A program made the translations under genes and the position numbers. Below the pieces are notes generated by a model. That model had not been told where the DNA came from, made no database searches, and saw only the letters and a program-made list of their open reading frames with translations. Shown here piece by piece: positions 41,251 to 49,131 of a stretch of DNA of 64,000 bases (positions within the stretch are counted from its first letter, which is position 1; each line of letters starts with the position of its first letter). The DNA is from Fodinibius sp051746985 (GTDB lineage Bacteria > Bacteroidota > Rhodothermia > Balneolales > Balneolaceae): positions 33,754 through 97,753 of the forward strand of contig JBNJFP010000009.1 of the NCBI GenBank assembly GCA_051746985.1. Direction: 5' to 3'.

Positions 41251-42727
41251 ATTTCAACGTCAACACCCTGCGGCTGCTCTTGCGAATGCTTTTGATATCA
41301 TTCGTAGCAACTTTATCACTATCCTTATTTTTGTCTTTATAGGGGGCAGCGGACGCGAAGGAAATTTTATGCTGTACTGGATTGTTGGAACATTTCTTTT
41401 TCTGTTGATTTGGGGAGTTATTTCGTGGTTTCGGTTTCAGTTTAGCGTAGAAGAGGGAGAGCTGCGTATTGAGCAAGGGGTACTGTTTCGTCAAAAGTTA
41501 TATCTGACGTCGGATCGTATTCAGGTAATAGACATATCGGCGGGAGTAATACAGCGTCTTTTTGGATTGGTGGCCGTGGAGGTGAAAACGGCTGGCAGTA
41601 GCTCAAAACAGGCAAAAATAAATGCCGTGACCCGGGAAAAAGCCCAAAAGCTTAAAAGGTTGCTCCGCAAAGATTCAAATGGAACCTCAGAATCGGGCCA
41701 GCCCGAAGAAATTCAGCGTAGCCGTATTTATTCTTTGGAGTTTAAGGACTTGCTGGTTGCGGCTTCCACATCAGGACGGTTTGGAGTAGCACTTTCGGTA
41801 GTGGGCGTGGCATTTTCGCAGCTTGAGCAGGTGATTCCTGACGAGCAGATGATTCGTTTTGTGGAAAAAACGATACCACAAAGTGCTGATACAGCGATGA
41901 TTATCATAACCATTGCGGTGCTCTTTGCCATTGCCTGGCTCTTCTCTTTTTTGAGTACCATTGTAAAGTATTATGATTTTGTAGTTGAGGTCCGCGAAAC
42001 GGAACTGGTTATTGGTCGCGGACTTTTTGAGCGTACACAACTTACTATCCCCTTCAATCGCATACAGGCGGTGCAAATAAAAGAGGGTTTGCTGCGTCAG
42101 CCATTTGGCTATGCCTCTTTAGTGATTGAAAGTGCAGGTTATGGTGAGGATCAGGGAAATTCAACAACACTGTTTCCATTAATTGCCAAGCAGCAAATTT
42201 ATCATTTTATCAATGATGTAATCCCCGAATATAATACAGAAATTACTGAACGTAATGAGGTGCCGTCGATTGGTTTGCGCCGATATTTATTGCGGATGAC
42301 CTGGATTTCTTTGCCCTTGATTTTGCTTTCATGGGGCACCATCCCTTATGGAGTATATACCTGGTTTTTGCTTCCTTTTGCCTTGCTGTTGGGGTATCAG
42401 CAGTATCGGGATGCAGAAGTTGGGCGAAGCAGTGACACCGTTTATATGAGCTTTAGATTATTGAGCAAAACAACAGCAATTATCAAAAAATATCGGATGC
42501 AGGCGTGTCAGGTGCGACAAAATCCATTTCAAAAACGTCTGGCACTCAGCGATTTTACCATGCATGTTGCCAGTGGAAATCAGGGCAGGGCTTTTACGGT
42601 TCGGGAGGTGTCGTATGATCTGGCAATGGAATATCGCCAGTGGCTTTCGAATGGGGGCGTAGAGACGGATGAACCTACAAGTGGAGAACCGGGACAACGA
42701 TCCGAAAGATTCTCCAACCCGAAATAA
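41243..42727 (+). CDS. PH domain-containing membrane protein, YdbT-like (multi-PH)
   Basis: A 494-residue protein. The ATG at 41243 (MSEFQRQHPAAALANAFDII) is chosen; an earlier in-frame ATG at 41084 would run back through the upstream PH gene. Several helix pairs alternate with three bPH2 domains: around FSVEEGELRIEQGVLFRQ, VRETELVIGRGLFERTQL with IPFNRIQAVQIKEGLLRQPF, and the last near RLLSKTTAIIKKYRMQACQV. This triplicate layout is the YdbT family. Its start overlaps the end of the YdbS-like gene, so the two products presumably form a complex at the membrane. Confidence 0.85.
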   Translation: MSEFQRQHPAAALANAFDIIRSNFITILIFVFIGGSGREGNFMLYWIVGTFLFLLIWGVISWFRFQFSVEEGELRIEQGVLFRQKLYLTSDRIQVIDISAGVIQRLFGLVAVEVKTAGSSSKQAKINAVTREKAQKLKRLLRKDSNGTSESGQPEEIQRSRIYSLEFKDLLVAASTSGRFGVALSVVGVAFSQLEQVIPDEQMIRFVEKTIPQSADTAMIIITIAVLFAIAWLFSFLSTIVKYYDFVVEVRETELVIGRGLFERTQLTIPFNRIQAVQIKEGLLRQPFGYASLVIESAGYGEDQGNSTTLFPLIAKQQIYHFINDVIPEYNTEITERNEVPSIGLRRYLLRMTWISLPLILLSWGTIPYGVYTWFLLPFALLLGYQQYRDAEVGRSSDTVYMSFRLLSKTTAIIKKYRMQACQVRQNPFQKRLALSDFTMHVASGNQGRAFTVREVSYDLAMEYRQWLSNGGVETDEPTSGEPGQRSERFSNPK

Positions 42728-42764
42728 ATTCCCTTTTTAGTTATCGGGTTAAGGTTTTGAGGGG

Positions 42765-43238
42765 TTATCCCAATACCCATTGGTAGTACATGGTAAGCGT
42801 GCAGATCCCGAAAATGATATGTAGCAAAAGAATCCAATAAGGGATCATGGCGCCCCATTCTTGTCCCAGGATTCCGGGTGGATTGATGGGTTTGTCTTCC
42901 CCGATATAGGGATGAGTGTCGGCGATGATTCCCATCATGGATCCCACAAAAATGCCGTGCCCCAACCCCCATAAAATGCCCGCGGGCCAGTTAGGGATAA
43001 CCGCCATGGCTGTGAGTAGAAAAACATAGAAGATTCCCCAACCTGCCCCGATTAGCAGATGCAGTGTTATGCCAACAATGTACACCTGGCTTCGATTCTC
43101 AATATTGACAAAACGGGTGCCTATGAGGTAGGGAATATCGATTTTTTGGCCGAATTGACTGAGCAGGTAAATGAGCAGGGTTAAGATTACAGCTCCCAAA
43201 AAACCAGAAATTGCTGCAATAAAAAGATTCGCTTCCAT
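42765..43238 (-). CDS. Conserved membrane protein, function unknown
   Basis: A 157-residue protein with about four transmembrane helices. Glycine and small residues repeat in helix packing patterns such as LLIGAGWGIFYVF and GLGHGIFVGSMMGIIADTHPYIG. A conserved-looking His in LWGLGHGIF and DTHPYIGEDKPINPP loop stand out, as would suit a ligand or metal site, but no family was recognised. Convergent with the YdbT-like gene. No partner gene is obvious. Confidence 0.7.
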   Translation of the reverse strand: MEANLFIAAISGFLGAVILTLLIYLLSQFGQKIDIPYLIGTRFVNIENRSQVYIVGITLHLLIGAGWGIFYVFLLTAMAVIPNWPAGILWGLGHGIFVGSMMGIIADTHPYIGEDKPINPPGILGQEWGAMIPYWILLLHIIFGICTLTMYYQWVLG

Positions 43239-43330
43239 AACTCCCTCCGTTATTAGAAATAATGGTGCGATTACTTTTGTAAGGTGATGACTACTTTGCT
43301 AAATAGCAATAGGGAACCTAAAAGAGAGGG

Positions 43331-43720
43331 CTAAGAAATCTGCTCGGTAAAAGCTTTTTTGATTGATTTTTTAAGGTGACTCATCTGTATCGGTTTTACC
43401 AAGTAATCAACAAAGTTAGTGGCTTTGGCGCGGTCGAGATTGTATTGATCGGAGTTGCCGGTTATATAAATAACATGAACATCAGATTGCTCACGGATTT
43501 TTTGCATGGCAGTAATGCCGTCGATATCGTCTTTAAGCTGAATATCCATCAGGATAAGGTCGGGCTGTAGCTCGAAGGCAGAGTCGATAGCATTTTGGCC
43601 TGCGATAACTTTTTTGACCACTGTATGGCCCAGTTTTTTGATCATGCGTTCCAGCACCATCGAGATGATCATATCATCCTCGACAATCAAAACTTTTTTT
43701 TCTGTCACAGTGGTACCCAT
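43331..43720 (-). CDS. Single-domain response regulator
   Basis: A 129-residue CheY-like receiver without an output domain. Acidic cluster Glu14-Asp15-Asp16, phosphoacceptor Asp59 (LILMDIQL), Thr87 (VIYITGNS) and Lys109 (YLVKPIQ) are all present, so it should be phosphorylated normally. It is not beside a kinase; the nearest HisKA_2 kinase in this window is at 35639. It probably relays a phosphate to another protein or controls it by binding. Chemotaxis genes are absent nearby. Confidence 0.88.
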   Translation of the reverse strand: MGTTVTEKKVLIVEDDMIISMVLERMIKKLGHTVVKKVIAGQNAIDSAFELQPDLILMDIQLKDDIDGITAMQKIREQSDVHVIYITGNSDQYNLDRAKATNFVDYLVKPIQMSHLKKSIKKAFTEQIS

Positions 43721-43785
43721 GGTTATTTATGCCGTCTGATCCCCAATTTTGAAAACTTGTTCTCAATAAAATAAATTTTTCGCAC

Positions 43786-44625
43786 TTAACCTAAGGCAAC
43801 ATCTAACACCATCATTACACTGAAGCCAATCATGGTTCCAAGGGTAGCAATGTCGGTATTGCCGCGGAGTTGCGATTCAGGGATAAGTTCTTCGACGACG
43901 ACATAAATCATGGCGCCCGCTGCAAAAGCCAGCGCATAGGGTAGCAGCGGTTGGACCATGAGTACAGCAGCAGCACCGATAACGGCTGAGATGGGTTCTA
44001 CCACACCTGAAAGCTGACCGTACCAGAAGCTTTTGCCGACTGATAACCCTTCTCGTCGCAGAGGCATAGAAACAGCAGTACCTTCGGGAAAGTTTTGGAT
44101 ACCGATGCCGATTGCCAACGTTATAGCTCCCATTACAGTAGCCCCACCCGCTGCTTCAATGCCGGAGGCGGCAGCGCCAAAAAGTACGCCAATGGCAAGT
44201 CCCTCGGGGATGTTGTGTAGCGTGATGGCTAAAACAAGAAGCGTGGCCCGTCGCCATGAAGTGGGTACGCCTTCGGCCTCTTCCATGGGCAGTCCAATGT
44301 GAAGGTGGGGAAGATAAGCATCACAGATACGTAAAAAGATACCTCCGGTTAGAAATCCAATTACGGCGGGCATCCATTCTATCATCCCTTGGGCCCCGGC
44401 CATGTCAATAGAGGGAACCAGGAGCGACCAAAAACTGGCTGCAATCATTACGCCAGCTGCAAATCCCATCATGGCATCAAGCAATTTGTAGTTTACGCTC
44501 CGGGTAAAAAATACAAGTGCTGCTCCCAGGGCCGTTAATCCATAGGTGAACATGCCTCCCAGAAAGCTTTGAGTTATGGGATCAAAACCTAAAAAAAGTT
44601 CTTTAATAGCTGCCAGATCAAACAT
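43786..44625 (-). CDS. ZIP family divalent metal transporter
   Basis: A 279-residue protein with about eight transmembrane helices. Metal-binding signatures are LHNIPEGLAIGVLFG in helix four and IQNFPEGTAVSMPLRREG in helix five, the classic HNxPEG and xNxPEG motifs of ZIP proteins. A cytosolic loop between helices three and four holds HLHIGLPMEEAEG. It imports zinc or iron. Gene is single; the upstream region is shared with gcvP on the opposite strand. Confidence 0.92.
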   Translation of the reverse strand: MFDLAAIKELFLGFDPITQSFLGGMFTYGLTALGAALVFFTRSVNYKLLDAMMGFAAGVMIAASFWSLLVPSIDMAGAQGMIEWMPAVIGFLTGGIFLRICDAYLPHLHIGLPMEEAEGVPTSWRRATLLVLAITLHNIPEGLAIGVLFGAAASGIEAAGGATVMGAITLAIGIGIQNFPEGTAVSMPLRREGLSVGKSFWYGQLSGVVEPISAVIGAAAVLMVQPLLPYALAFAAGAMIYVVVEELIPESQLRGNTDIATLGTMIGFSVMMVLDVALG

Positions 44626-44794
44626 GAAGAATATTTTTTGTTGGTAATATTAAAAGGGAAAATATAGAAATGATAAGTCTTATTAAAATAAAAAATTAGT
44701 TAAGACTAATAATGTATTCGATCGCTTTTGTATGAACACTAAGGAACTCCGATTATTTCGAAAATCATGGTGATTATGAACTGTTAATTTTTAT

Positions 44795-44802
44795 TACTTT
44801 TG
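44795..44802 (+). promoter_or_regulatory. Putative Bacteroidota-type -7 box of gcvP
   Basis: TACTTTTG matches TAnnTTTG. It is about 100 bases before the gcvP ATG, giving a predicted leader of about 90 bases. A matching -33 TTG box at the expected distance was not clear, so this is tentative. Confidence 0.4.
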
Positions 44803-44814
44803 TTTAGTTTCCTG

Positions 44815-44870
44815 CCCCCTTTATTTTTATATGCTGAAAAGGGGAAATGACGATTGAAGGAACCCCTTCC
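44815..44870 (+). promoter_or_regulatory. Possible alternating hairpins in the gcvP 5' leader
   Basis: CCCCTTT (44816-44822) can pair with AAAGGGG (44838-44844). The same AAGGGG (44839-44844) can instead pair with CCCCTT (44863-44868), and GAAGG/CCTTC (44856-44869) forms a small third hairpin. The first and second pairings exclude each other. This does not match the known glycine riboswitch core. Function is inferred from structure only. Confidence 0.35.
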
Positions 44871-44901
44871 GACTAAACTCAATTATTAAAATTTGTGCTC
44901 A

Positions 44902-47817
44902 ATGAGTATCAATTTCGACAAAGAACGTTTTATGTACCGTCATGTTGGTCCCGATGAAAAGCAGAAAAACGAAATGCTTTCTGCCATTGGGGCTGATTCC
45001 AGTGATGAGCTAATTGATCAAACCATCCCCAAAGGAATTCGGTTAAAACAAGCGCTTGATTTGGATGAGCCGATGAGCGAATACCGGTTTTTAGAACAGT
45101 TTCGTGTATTGGCGGATAAAAATGAGATTTATGGCAGTTTTATCGGAATGGGGTATTACGACACGCTGACACCCAATGTGATTGTACGGAATGTGCTCGA
45201 AAATCCAGGATGGTACACCGCATACACACCCTACCAGGCCGAGATTGCGCAGGGCCGGCTGGAGGCATTGATTAATTTTCAGACAATGGTTTCTGATTTA
45301 ACTGGCAGGGAGTTGGCAAATGCGTCGTTGCTGGATGAAGGGACGGCGGCCGCTGAGGCGATGTCGATGCTTTATGCAATGCGGCGTGGCGACAAGCGAA
45401 AGAAGGCGCATACCTTTTTTGTTTCGGAGTTCTGTCACCCTCAAACCATCGATGTTGTTGAGGGGCGTGCCGAACCGCTTGATATTGACGTAGTGGTTGG
45501 CGATCACCATGAATTGGATGTGACGAATGATGAACTGTTTGGCATGTTGCTGCAATATCCGGCTACTGATGGGAAGGTTGAAGATTATTCGGATCTAATT
45601 TCTGCTGCTCAGGAAAGTAATGTGCATTCGGTGGTGGCAGCCGATTTATTAAGCCTTACGATTTTAACTCCCCCGGGAGAAATGGGGGCTGATGTGGTTG
45701 TGGGATCTACACAGCGTTTTGGTGTGCCTATGGGATACGGTGGACCTCATGCCGCGTATTTTGCAACGCGTGAAAAGTACAAGCGCAAGATCCCCGGACG
45801 CATTATTGGGGTCACGCAGGATACGGAAGAAAATCCTGTGTATCGGATGGCGTTGCAGACGCGTGAGCAGCATATCCGTCGTGAAAAGGCGACATCCAAT
45901 ATCTGTACAGCACAGGTTTTGCTGGCTGTTATTGCTGGATTTTATGCCGTTTATCATGGTCCTAAGGGCTTGAGAAGAATTGCTGAACGTATCCACGGTC
46001 TTGCGAAAGTAATGGATAAAGGGCTTAAACAACTTAATTTTCAGGTAGAGAACGATCTCTATTTTGATACGTTGAAGGTTGCTTTGGAGGATGAAAATCA
46101 AAAAGAAGAGCTGCGCCGGCAAGCACTTGGTGAAAAGATAAACCTTCGGTATTTCGATGAACCTGCTGTGGGTATTGCATTTGATGAAGTTAAGGATCTG
46201 GATGATGTGCAAGAGCTGCTGGATATTTTTGCTTCACTAAGAGGAAAAGAAAAGAACGTAGATGTGGCAGAGATTTCGGCATCGGTGGAGATTGATTATC
46301 CGGAATCGCTGCGACGCACATCACATTATTTAGAGCACCCGGTATTCAATTTATACCATTCCGAACATGAGATGCTGCGCTATCTTAAGAAGTTGGAAAA
46401 TAAGGATCTGTCGTTGGTGCACTCAATGATTTCCCTTGGGTCGTGCACGATGAAGTTGAATGCAACTTCAGAGATGATTCCGTTAACCTGGCCCAAGTTT
46501 GGGAAACTTCATCCGTTTGCGTCCGAAGATCAGGCGGTGGGATATCACGAGCTTTTTGAGGGGTTAGAACGTCAACTATCAGCTATTACCGGCCTTCCGG
46601 CGGTATCGTTGCAACCCAACTCTGGTGCGCAGGGCGAATTTTCTGGACTGATGACGATTCGTGCCTACCATAAGCATCGTGGAGAAGGGCATCGTAATGT
46701 GACGATTGTGCCGGATTCTGCGCACGGAACCAATCCCGCCAGTGCGGTTATGGCCGGGATGGATGTAGTTGTTACCCAGTGCGATGAACACGGAAATATT
46801 GACCTTGATGATCTTCGCGAAAAGGTGAAATCCAATAAGGACAAACTGGCTGCCTTGATGGTTACGTATCCATCGACACATGGCGTGTTTGAGGAAGATA
46901 TTAAAGAAATTTGCCAGGTGGTACACGACCATGGTGGATTGGTGTATATGGATGGTGCCAACATGAATGCCCAGGTCGGGCTTACGAGTCCCGCTGAGGT
47001 TGGGGCAGATGTGTGTCACCTGAACCTGCATAAGACATTTTGTATTCCACATGGCGGCGGGGGGCCGGGAATGGGGCCTATTGCGGCAACCAAAGAATTG
47101 GCTCCGTTCTTACCGGGAAATCCTGTTAAACAAACAGGCGGTAAGCATGGCATTAAAAGTATTTCAGCTGCGCCATGGGGCAGTGCCAGTATTTTGACCA
47201 TTTCCTACGCCTATATTAAAATGATGGGGGCTGAAGGGTTGACTAAGGCCACCGAAGCAGCCATCCTGAATGCCAACTATTTAAAGGAAAAGCTGAAGGA
47301 TCATTACCCGATTTTATATACCGGGAAAAATGGTCGTACGGCTCACGAATTTATTGTAGATATTCGTCCTTTTAAGCAATCGGCTAATATAGAATCGATT
47401 GATGTAGCCAAGCGCTTAATGGATTATGGATTCCACGCGCCCACAATGTCGTTCCCGGTGCCGGGTACGCTGATGATTGAGCCTACCGAAAGCGAAACCA
47501 AGGAAGAGCTCGATCGGTTTTGTGAGGCGATGATTGGTATTCGTAACGAGATTCGTGAAATCGAGGCGGGTAATGCTGATCCCGAAAATAATGTCCTCAA
47601 GCATGCCCCACATACCATGCGTGTTGCTATGGATGAAGATTGGAATCGGCCATATACTCGGGAAAAGGCCATATTTCCGCTCGACTACTTGCGGTTTGAT
47701 AAGTTTTGGCCGGCCGTCAGTCGTGTGGATGATGCCTACGGTGATCGCAACCTGATGTGCAGCTGCGTTCCCGTGGATGAGTACACCGAGGGGCAGGAGC
47801 CTGCAGCGGTGGATTAA
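44902..47817 (+). CDS. gcvP: Glycine dehydrogenase (decarboxylating), P-protein
   Basis: A 971-residue P-protein with both halves fused. The start at 44902 (MSINFDKERFMYRHVGPDEK) is used; a TTG three codons earlier is also open. It decarboxylates glycine and passes the aminomethyl group to the lipoyl H-protein. Visible motifs: YTPYQAEIAQGRLEALINFQ and GYGGPHAAYFATREKYKRK in the N-terminal half; GSCTMKLNATSEMIP, QPNSGAQGEFSGL, HGTNPASAVMAG and the PLP lysine Lys711 in LNLHKTFCIPHGGGGPG in the second half. The end LMCSCVPVDEY is typical. H-, T- and L-protein genes are not in the window. Confidence 0.97.
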   Translation: MSINFDKERFMYRHVGPDEKQKNEMLSAIGADSSDELIDQTIPKGIRLKQALDLDEPMSEYRFLEQFRVLADKNEIYGSFIGMGYYDTLTPNVIVRNVLENPGWYTAYTPYQAEIAQGRLEALINFQTMVSDLTGRELANASLLDEGTAAAEAMSMLYAMRRGDKRKKAHTFFVSEFCHPQTIDVVEGRAEPLDIDVVVGDHHELDVTNDELFGMLLQYPATDGKVEDYSDLISAAQESNVHSVVAADLLSLTILTPPGEMGADVVVGSTQRFGVPMGYGGPHAAYFATREKYKRKIPGRIIGVTQDTEENPVYRMALQTREQHIRREKATSNICTAQVLLAVIAGFYAVYHGPKGLRRIAERIHGLAKVMDKGLKQLNFQVENDLYFDTLKVALEDENQKEELRRQALGEKINLRYFDEPAVGIAFDEVKDLDDVQELLDIFASLRGKEKNVDVAEISASVEIDYPESLRRTSHYLEHPVFNLYHSEHEMLRYLKKLENKDLSLVHSMISLGSCTMKLNATSEMIPLTWPKFGKLHPFASEDQAVGYHELFEGLERQLSAITGLPAVSLQPNSGAQGEFSGLMTIRAYHKHRGEGHRNVTIVPDSAHGTNPASAVMAGMDVVVTQCDEHGNIDLDDLREKVKSNKDKLAALMVTYPSTHGVFEEDIKEICQVVHDHGGLVYMDGANMNAQVGLTSPAEVGADVCHLNLHKTFCIPHGGGGPGMGPIAATKELAPFLPGNPVKQTGGKHGIKSISAAPWGSASILTISYAYIKMMGAEGLTKATEAAILNANYLKEKLKDHYPILYTGKNGRTAHEFIVDIRPFKQSANIESIDVAKRLMDYGFHAPTMSFPVPGTLMIEPTESETKEELDRFCEAMIGIRNEIREIEAGNADPENNVLKHAPHTMRVAMDEDWNRPYTREKAIFPLDYLRFDKFWPAVSRVDDAYGDRNLMCSCVPVDEYTEGQEPAAVD

Positions 47818-47878
47818 TTTATCGGGAAATGCTTTCTTTACCCACGGATGAATCCGGGAGGCTATGGAATTAAAAGAT

Positions 47879-47938
47879 CTCGTTCTATACCTTCGGCAGA
47901 ACGAATTATCGTCACTACCATAGGTAATGACGAGATGT
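47879..47938. repeat. Two tandem hairpins between gcvP and osmC
   Basis: TCGTTCT (47880-47886) pairs with AGAACGA (47898-47904), then TCGTCACTACC pairs with GGTAATGACGA with one mismatch (about 47909-47933). They stand between two converging genes and may act as a processing or termination structure, though no long T-run follows. Confidence 0.4.
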
Positions 47939-47974
47939 TTCAAGGTGAGGATTCATCCTCAACTGATCGAAAGG

Positions 47975-48433
47975 CTATTTCTTTGTAATAGAACTCTCCA
48001 ATCGAATATCACTCATGAGTGTGCGATGCACCGGACATTTTTGGGAGATAGCCAAAATTTTGTCGAGCTGCTCGTCAGAAAGGTCGCCCTCTACGATCAC
48101 CTCTTTTTCGATTACGTCAATTCGGCTTTTGGGGTCTTCACAGTTTTGGCAGTCTTCGTCGTGACGTTTGTTATGGCGCAGTTCCATGTATATATCCTCT
48201 ACATTATCCCAACCTTTATGATTTATATACATTTTTATTGTCATGACTGTACAAGATCCAAGCGACATCAGTAAATAATCGTACGGGTCGGGGCCTTTGT
48301 CTTTGCCACCCTCTACATTTTCAGGTTCATCACCCAAAAATTCATGTTTACCAGCGGTAAGTGTGGTGGTATAGGTTTCATTTTGAGGCAAATGAGCGTG
48401 TACAATTTTCTTTTTTTTGGGATCTTTAGCCAT
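47975..48433 (-). CDS. OsmC/Ohr-family protein
   Basis: A 152-residue protein of the OsmC superfamily. The two redox cysteines are Cys61 (LMSLGSCTVMTIKMY) and Cys133 (AISQKCPVHRTL), the hydroperoxide-reducing pair. The region VEGGKDKGPDPYDYLLMS precedes the first, as usual. A third cysteine pair, DEDCQNCEDP, lies in a basic loop near residues 95-98, which is less common. It probably detoxifies organic peroxides or has a related thiol function. Monocistronic with its end facing gcvP. Confidence 0.9.
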   Translation of the reverse strand: MAKDPKKKKIVHAHLPQNETYTTTLTAGKHEFLGDEPENVEGGKDKGPDPYDYLLMSLGSCTVMTIKMYINHKGWDNVEDIYMELRHNKRHDEDCQNCEDPKSRIDVIEKEVIVEGDLSDEQLDKILAISQKCPVHRTLMSDIRLESSITKK

Positions 48434-48471
48434 GATTTAGTAATAGTTTTTCGTTTTAAACGAACTAATTT

Positions 48472-49023
48472 TTATCGGTTTTCGAGTACAGTGATACTAT
48501 ACTTCTCTTGCAAAATATTCAGGTGATGTTTTTCATGTCCCGCAATAATAAAAGTCAAGGCACGAACCGAAACGGTTTGCTCATTGGCCGTTCCTTTGTG
48601 TAAGATTTGTTCTTTGGTAAAACTGCTAAACATGCTGATGTTCGCATTCCGAAGGGCATCATATTCTGCAGATAAACTTTGTAGGCTTCGATTCGCAAAG
48701 TCAGCCTGTTCTACATAGGCATCGTGATCATAACCGGGCAAAGAGGTCTGTTCTCTACGACTGATACACAACGCCCGGTAGGCCATTATGCGTTCGGTAT
48801 CTACTAAATGGCCAATAATTTCTTTGACGCTCCATTTATCCTCGGCATAACGGTGGGCAGCGTCATCTTCTGATAGCCGTTGAATAAGCGCATAAACCTG
48901 CTGGCCTTGTTGGATGAGCGCCTCAATGACATTTGGCTTTTCAACAAGGGAAATATAATTGTCATAATAATCTCCGTATTCATCAGGTTTTGGTCGATTC
49001 TCTTCCCAATCTAAAAGTGCCAT
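48472..49023 (-). CDS. DinB-family four-helix protein
   Basis: A 183-residue DinB-like protein. Histidine markers of the metal-binding four-helix bundle are in SVKEIIGHLVDTERIMAYRAL and at the C-terminal IIAGHEKHHLNILQEKY, giving the usual three-His set (H in IGH and the two in GHEKHH). It may use a low-molecular thiol as cofactor, as for bacillithiol transferases, but that is a family-level inference. No signal peptide. Lies 38 bases upstream of osmC, perhaps in one transcript. Confidence 0.85.
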   Translation of the reverse strand: MALLDWEENRPKPDEYGDYYDNYISLVEKPNVIEALIQQGQQVYALIQRLSEDDAAHRYAEDKWSVKEIIGHLVDTERIMAYRALCISRREQTSLPGYDHDAYVEQADFANRSLQSLSAEYDALRNANISMFSSFTKEQILHKGTANEQTVSVRALTFIIAGHEKHHLNILQEKYSITVLENR

Positions 49024-49080
49024 ATGGACAATGAATTTTTGAAAAATGATTTATAGAAAACGAACATACCAAATATAAAT

Positions 49081-49104
49081 AAAAAAGGCCGGATTGCTCC
49101 GGCC
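49081..49104 (-). terminator. Rho-independent terminator after the M16 peptidase pair
   Basis: On the minus strand a 7-bp stem GGCCGGA (reading from 49104) with TCCGGCC around a GCAA loop is followed by a T-run (49086-49081). It ends the M16 operon 28 bases after its stop. Confidence 0.88.
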
Positions 49105-49131
49105 TCTCAAATAATGAACGTAAGATGAAGC

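Noticed and set aside
44700..44901. Glycine riboswitch before gcvP
   Set aside because: The characteristic core sequences of tandem glycine aptamers were not found; only generic hairpins are present.
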